A stretch of DNA of 52,206 nucleotides from a bacterium. Lineage in GTDB: Bacteria > Bacteroidota > Bacteroidia > Bacteroidales > Muribaculaceae. Positions 52,103-52,206 of the stretch are shown here, piece after piece. The first letter of the stretch is position 1; each line of letters begins with the position of its first letter. The notes beneath the pieces are model-generated. The model had not been told where the DNA came from, searched no databases, and saw nothing but the letters and a program-made list of their open reading frames with translations. The position numbers and the translations under genes were made by a program. The DNA is taken from NCBI GenBank assembly GCA_014802625.1, contig JAAVBX010000006.1, positions 79,277 to 131,482 on the forward strand, read 5' to 3'.

Positions 52103-52206
52103 TCAGAAGAGCCATTGCAGGCCGCCCGTGACGGCTATACCTTCCGTGGGCATATAGGGGAGAATCTCGAAGCGGCGGTTGAGCAGATTGTCGGCGTCGA
52201 CGCGCA
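52103..52206 (-). CDS. TonB-dependent outer-membrane receptor, C-terminal end (partial)
   Basis: An open frame enters from the right edge and stops at TGA (complement of 52103-52105), giving the last 33 residues. They read V-D-A-D-N-L-L-N-R-R-F-E-I-L-P-Y-M-P-T-E-G then a final strand ending W-L-F. The N-L-(L/F)-N-R-R-(F/Y) turn, the P-x-P-x-x-G hinge and the terminal Phe are the usual last two strands of TonB-dependent receptors (CirA/BtuB-like). Ligand cannot be judged. Confidence 0.75.
   Translation of the reverse strand, partial: RVDADNLLNRRFEILPYMPTEGIAVTGGLQWLF

Overview
The window is about 52 kb of Bacteroidales chromosome at roughly 50% GC, most likely from the Muribaculaceae or a close relative. 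This family-level placement is an inference. The supporting signs are paired SusC/SusD outer-membrane systems, KorAB, DUF4286/DUF3843/DUF6359/DUF6377 proteins, lipoproteins with acidic residues after the lipobox cysteine, type IX-like C-terminal tails, and repeated use of the Bacteroidetes sigma-ABfr promoter (TTG near -33, about 19-20 bp, then TAnnTTTG).

Layout. 1-7.5 kb is housekeeping: the uvrC 3' end, rnr (RNase R), a probable SRP RNA next to tRNA-Thr, a DUF4286 gene, ruvC, deoC, a DUF6359 lipoprotein and a DUF3843 protein. 7.6-19.9 kb is a first glycan locus. On the minus strand lie a secreted protein with a type IX-like tail, susC and susD. On the plus strand lie a GH87-like beta-helix alpha-glucanase, a SusR-like DUF6377 regulator and a GH97 alpha-glucosidase lipoprotein. 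The GH87 suggests an alpha-1,3-linked or mixed alpha-glucan. 19.9-32.3 kb is mostly core: purC, two convergent paralogous AAA-ATPase/PD-(D/E)XK proteins, an OmpA-type lipoprotein, tRNA-Gln, a WYL regulator, fabF-acpP, korAB and a SprT-like protein. 32.4-38.1 kb is accessory: an AT-rich pocket with a 24-codon lipoprotein-like microORF and a 3-TM protein, a DUF3089 hydrolase lipoprotein, a NodB-fold lipoprotein, and a four-gene ECF sigma cassette bracketed by two copies of a ~70-bp palindromic element.

38.5-51.5 kb is a second, starch-type locus. A minus-strand operon runs susC, susD, a SusE-position lipoprotein with two CBM26-like modules, a GH13 amylase lipoprotein and a GH97 of the SusB type. 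Divergent from it are a DcaP-like porin and a second SusR-like DUF6377 regulator. The expected flow is cleavage at the surface (GH87 or GH13), capture and import by SusCD, periplasmic trimming to glucose by GH97, and oligosaccharide sensing by the membrane-spanning DUF6377 regulators. The window ends with an unknown 173-aa protein and the C-terminus of a TonB-dependent receptor.

Non-coding structure is rich. There are perfect inverted repeats over the SRP promoter, inside a signal-peptide coding sequence, between genes of both sus operons, and immediately after stop codons.
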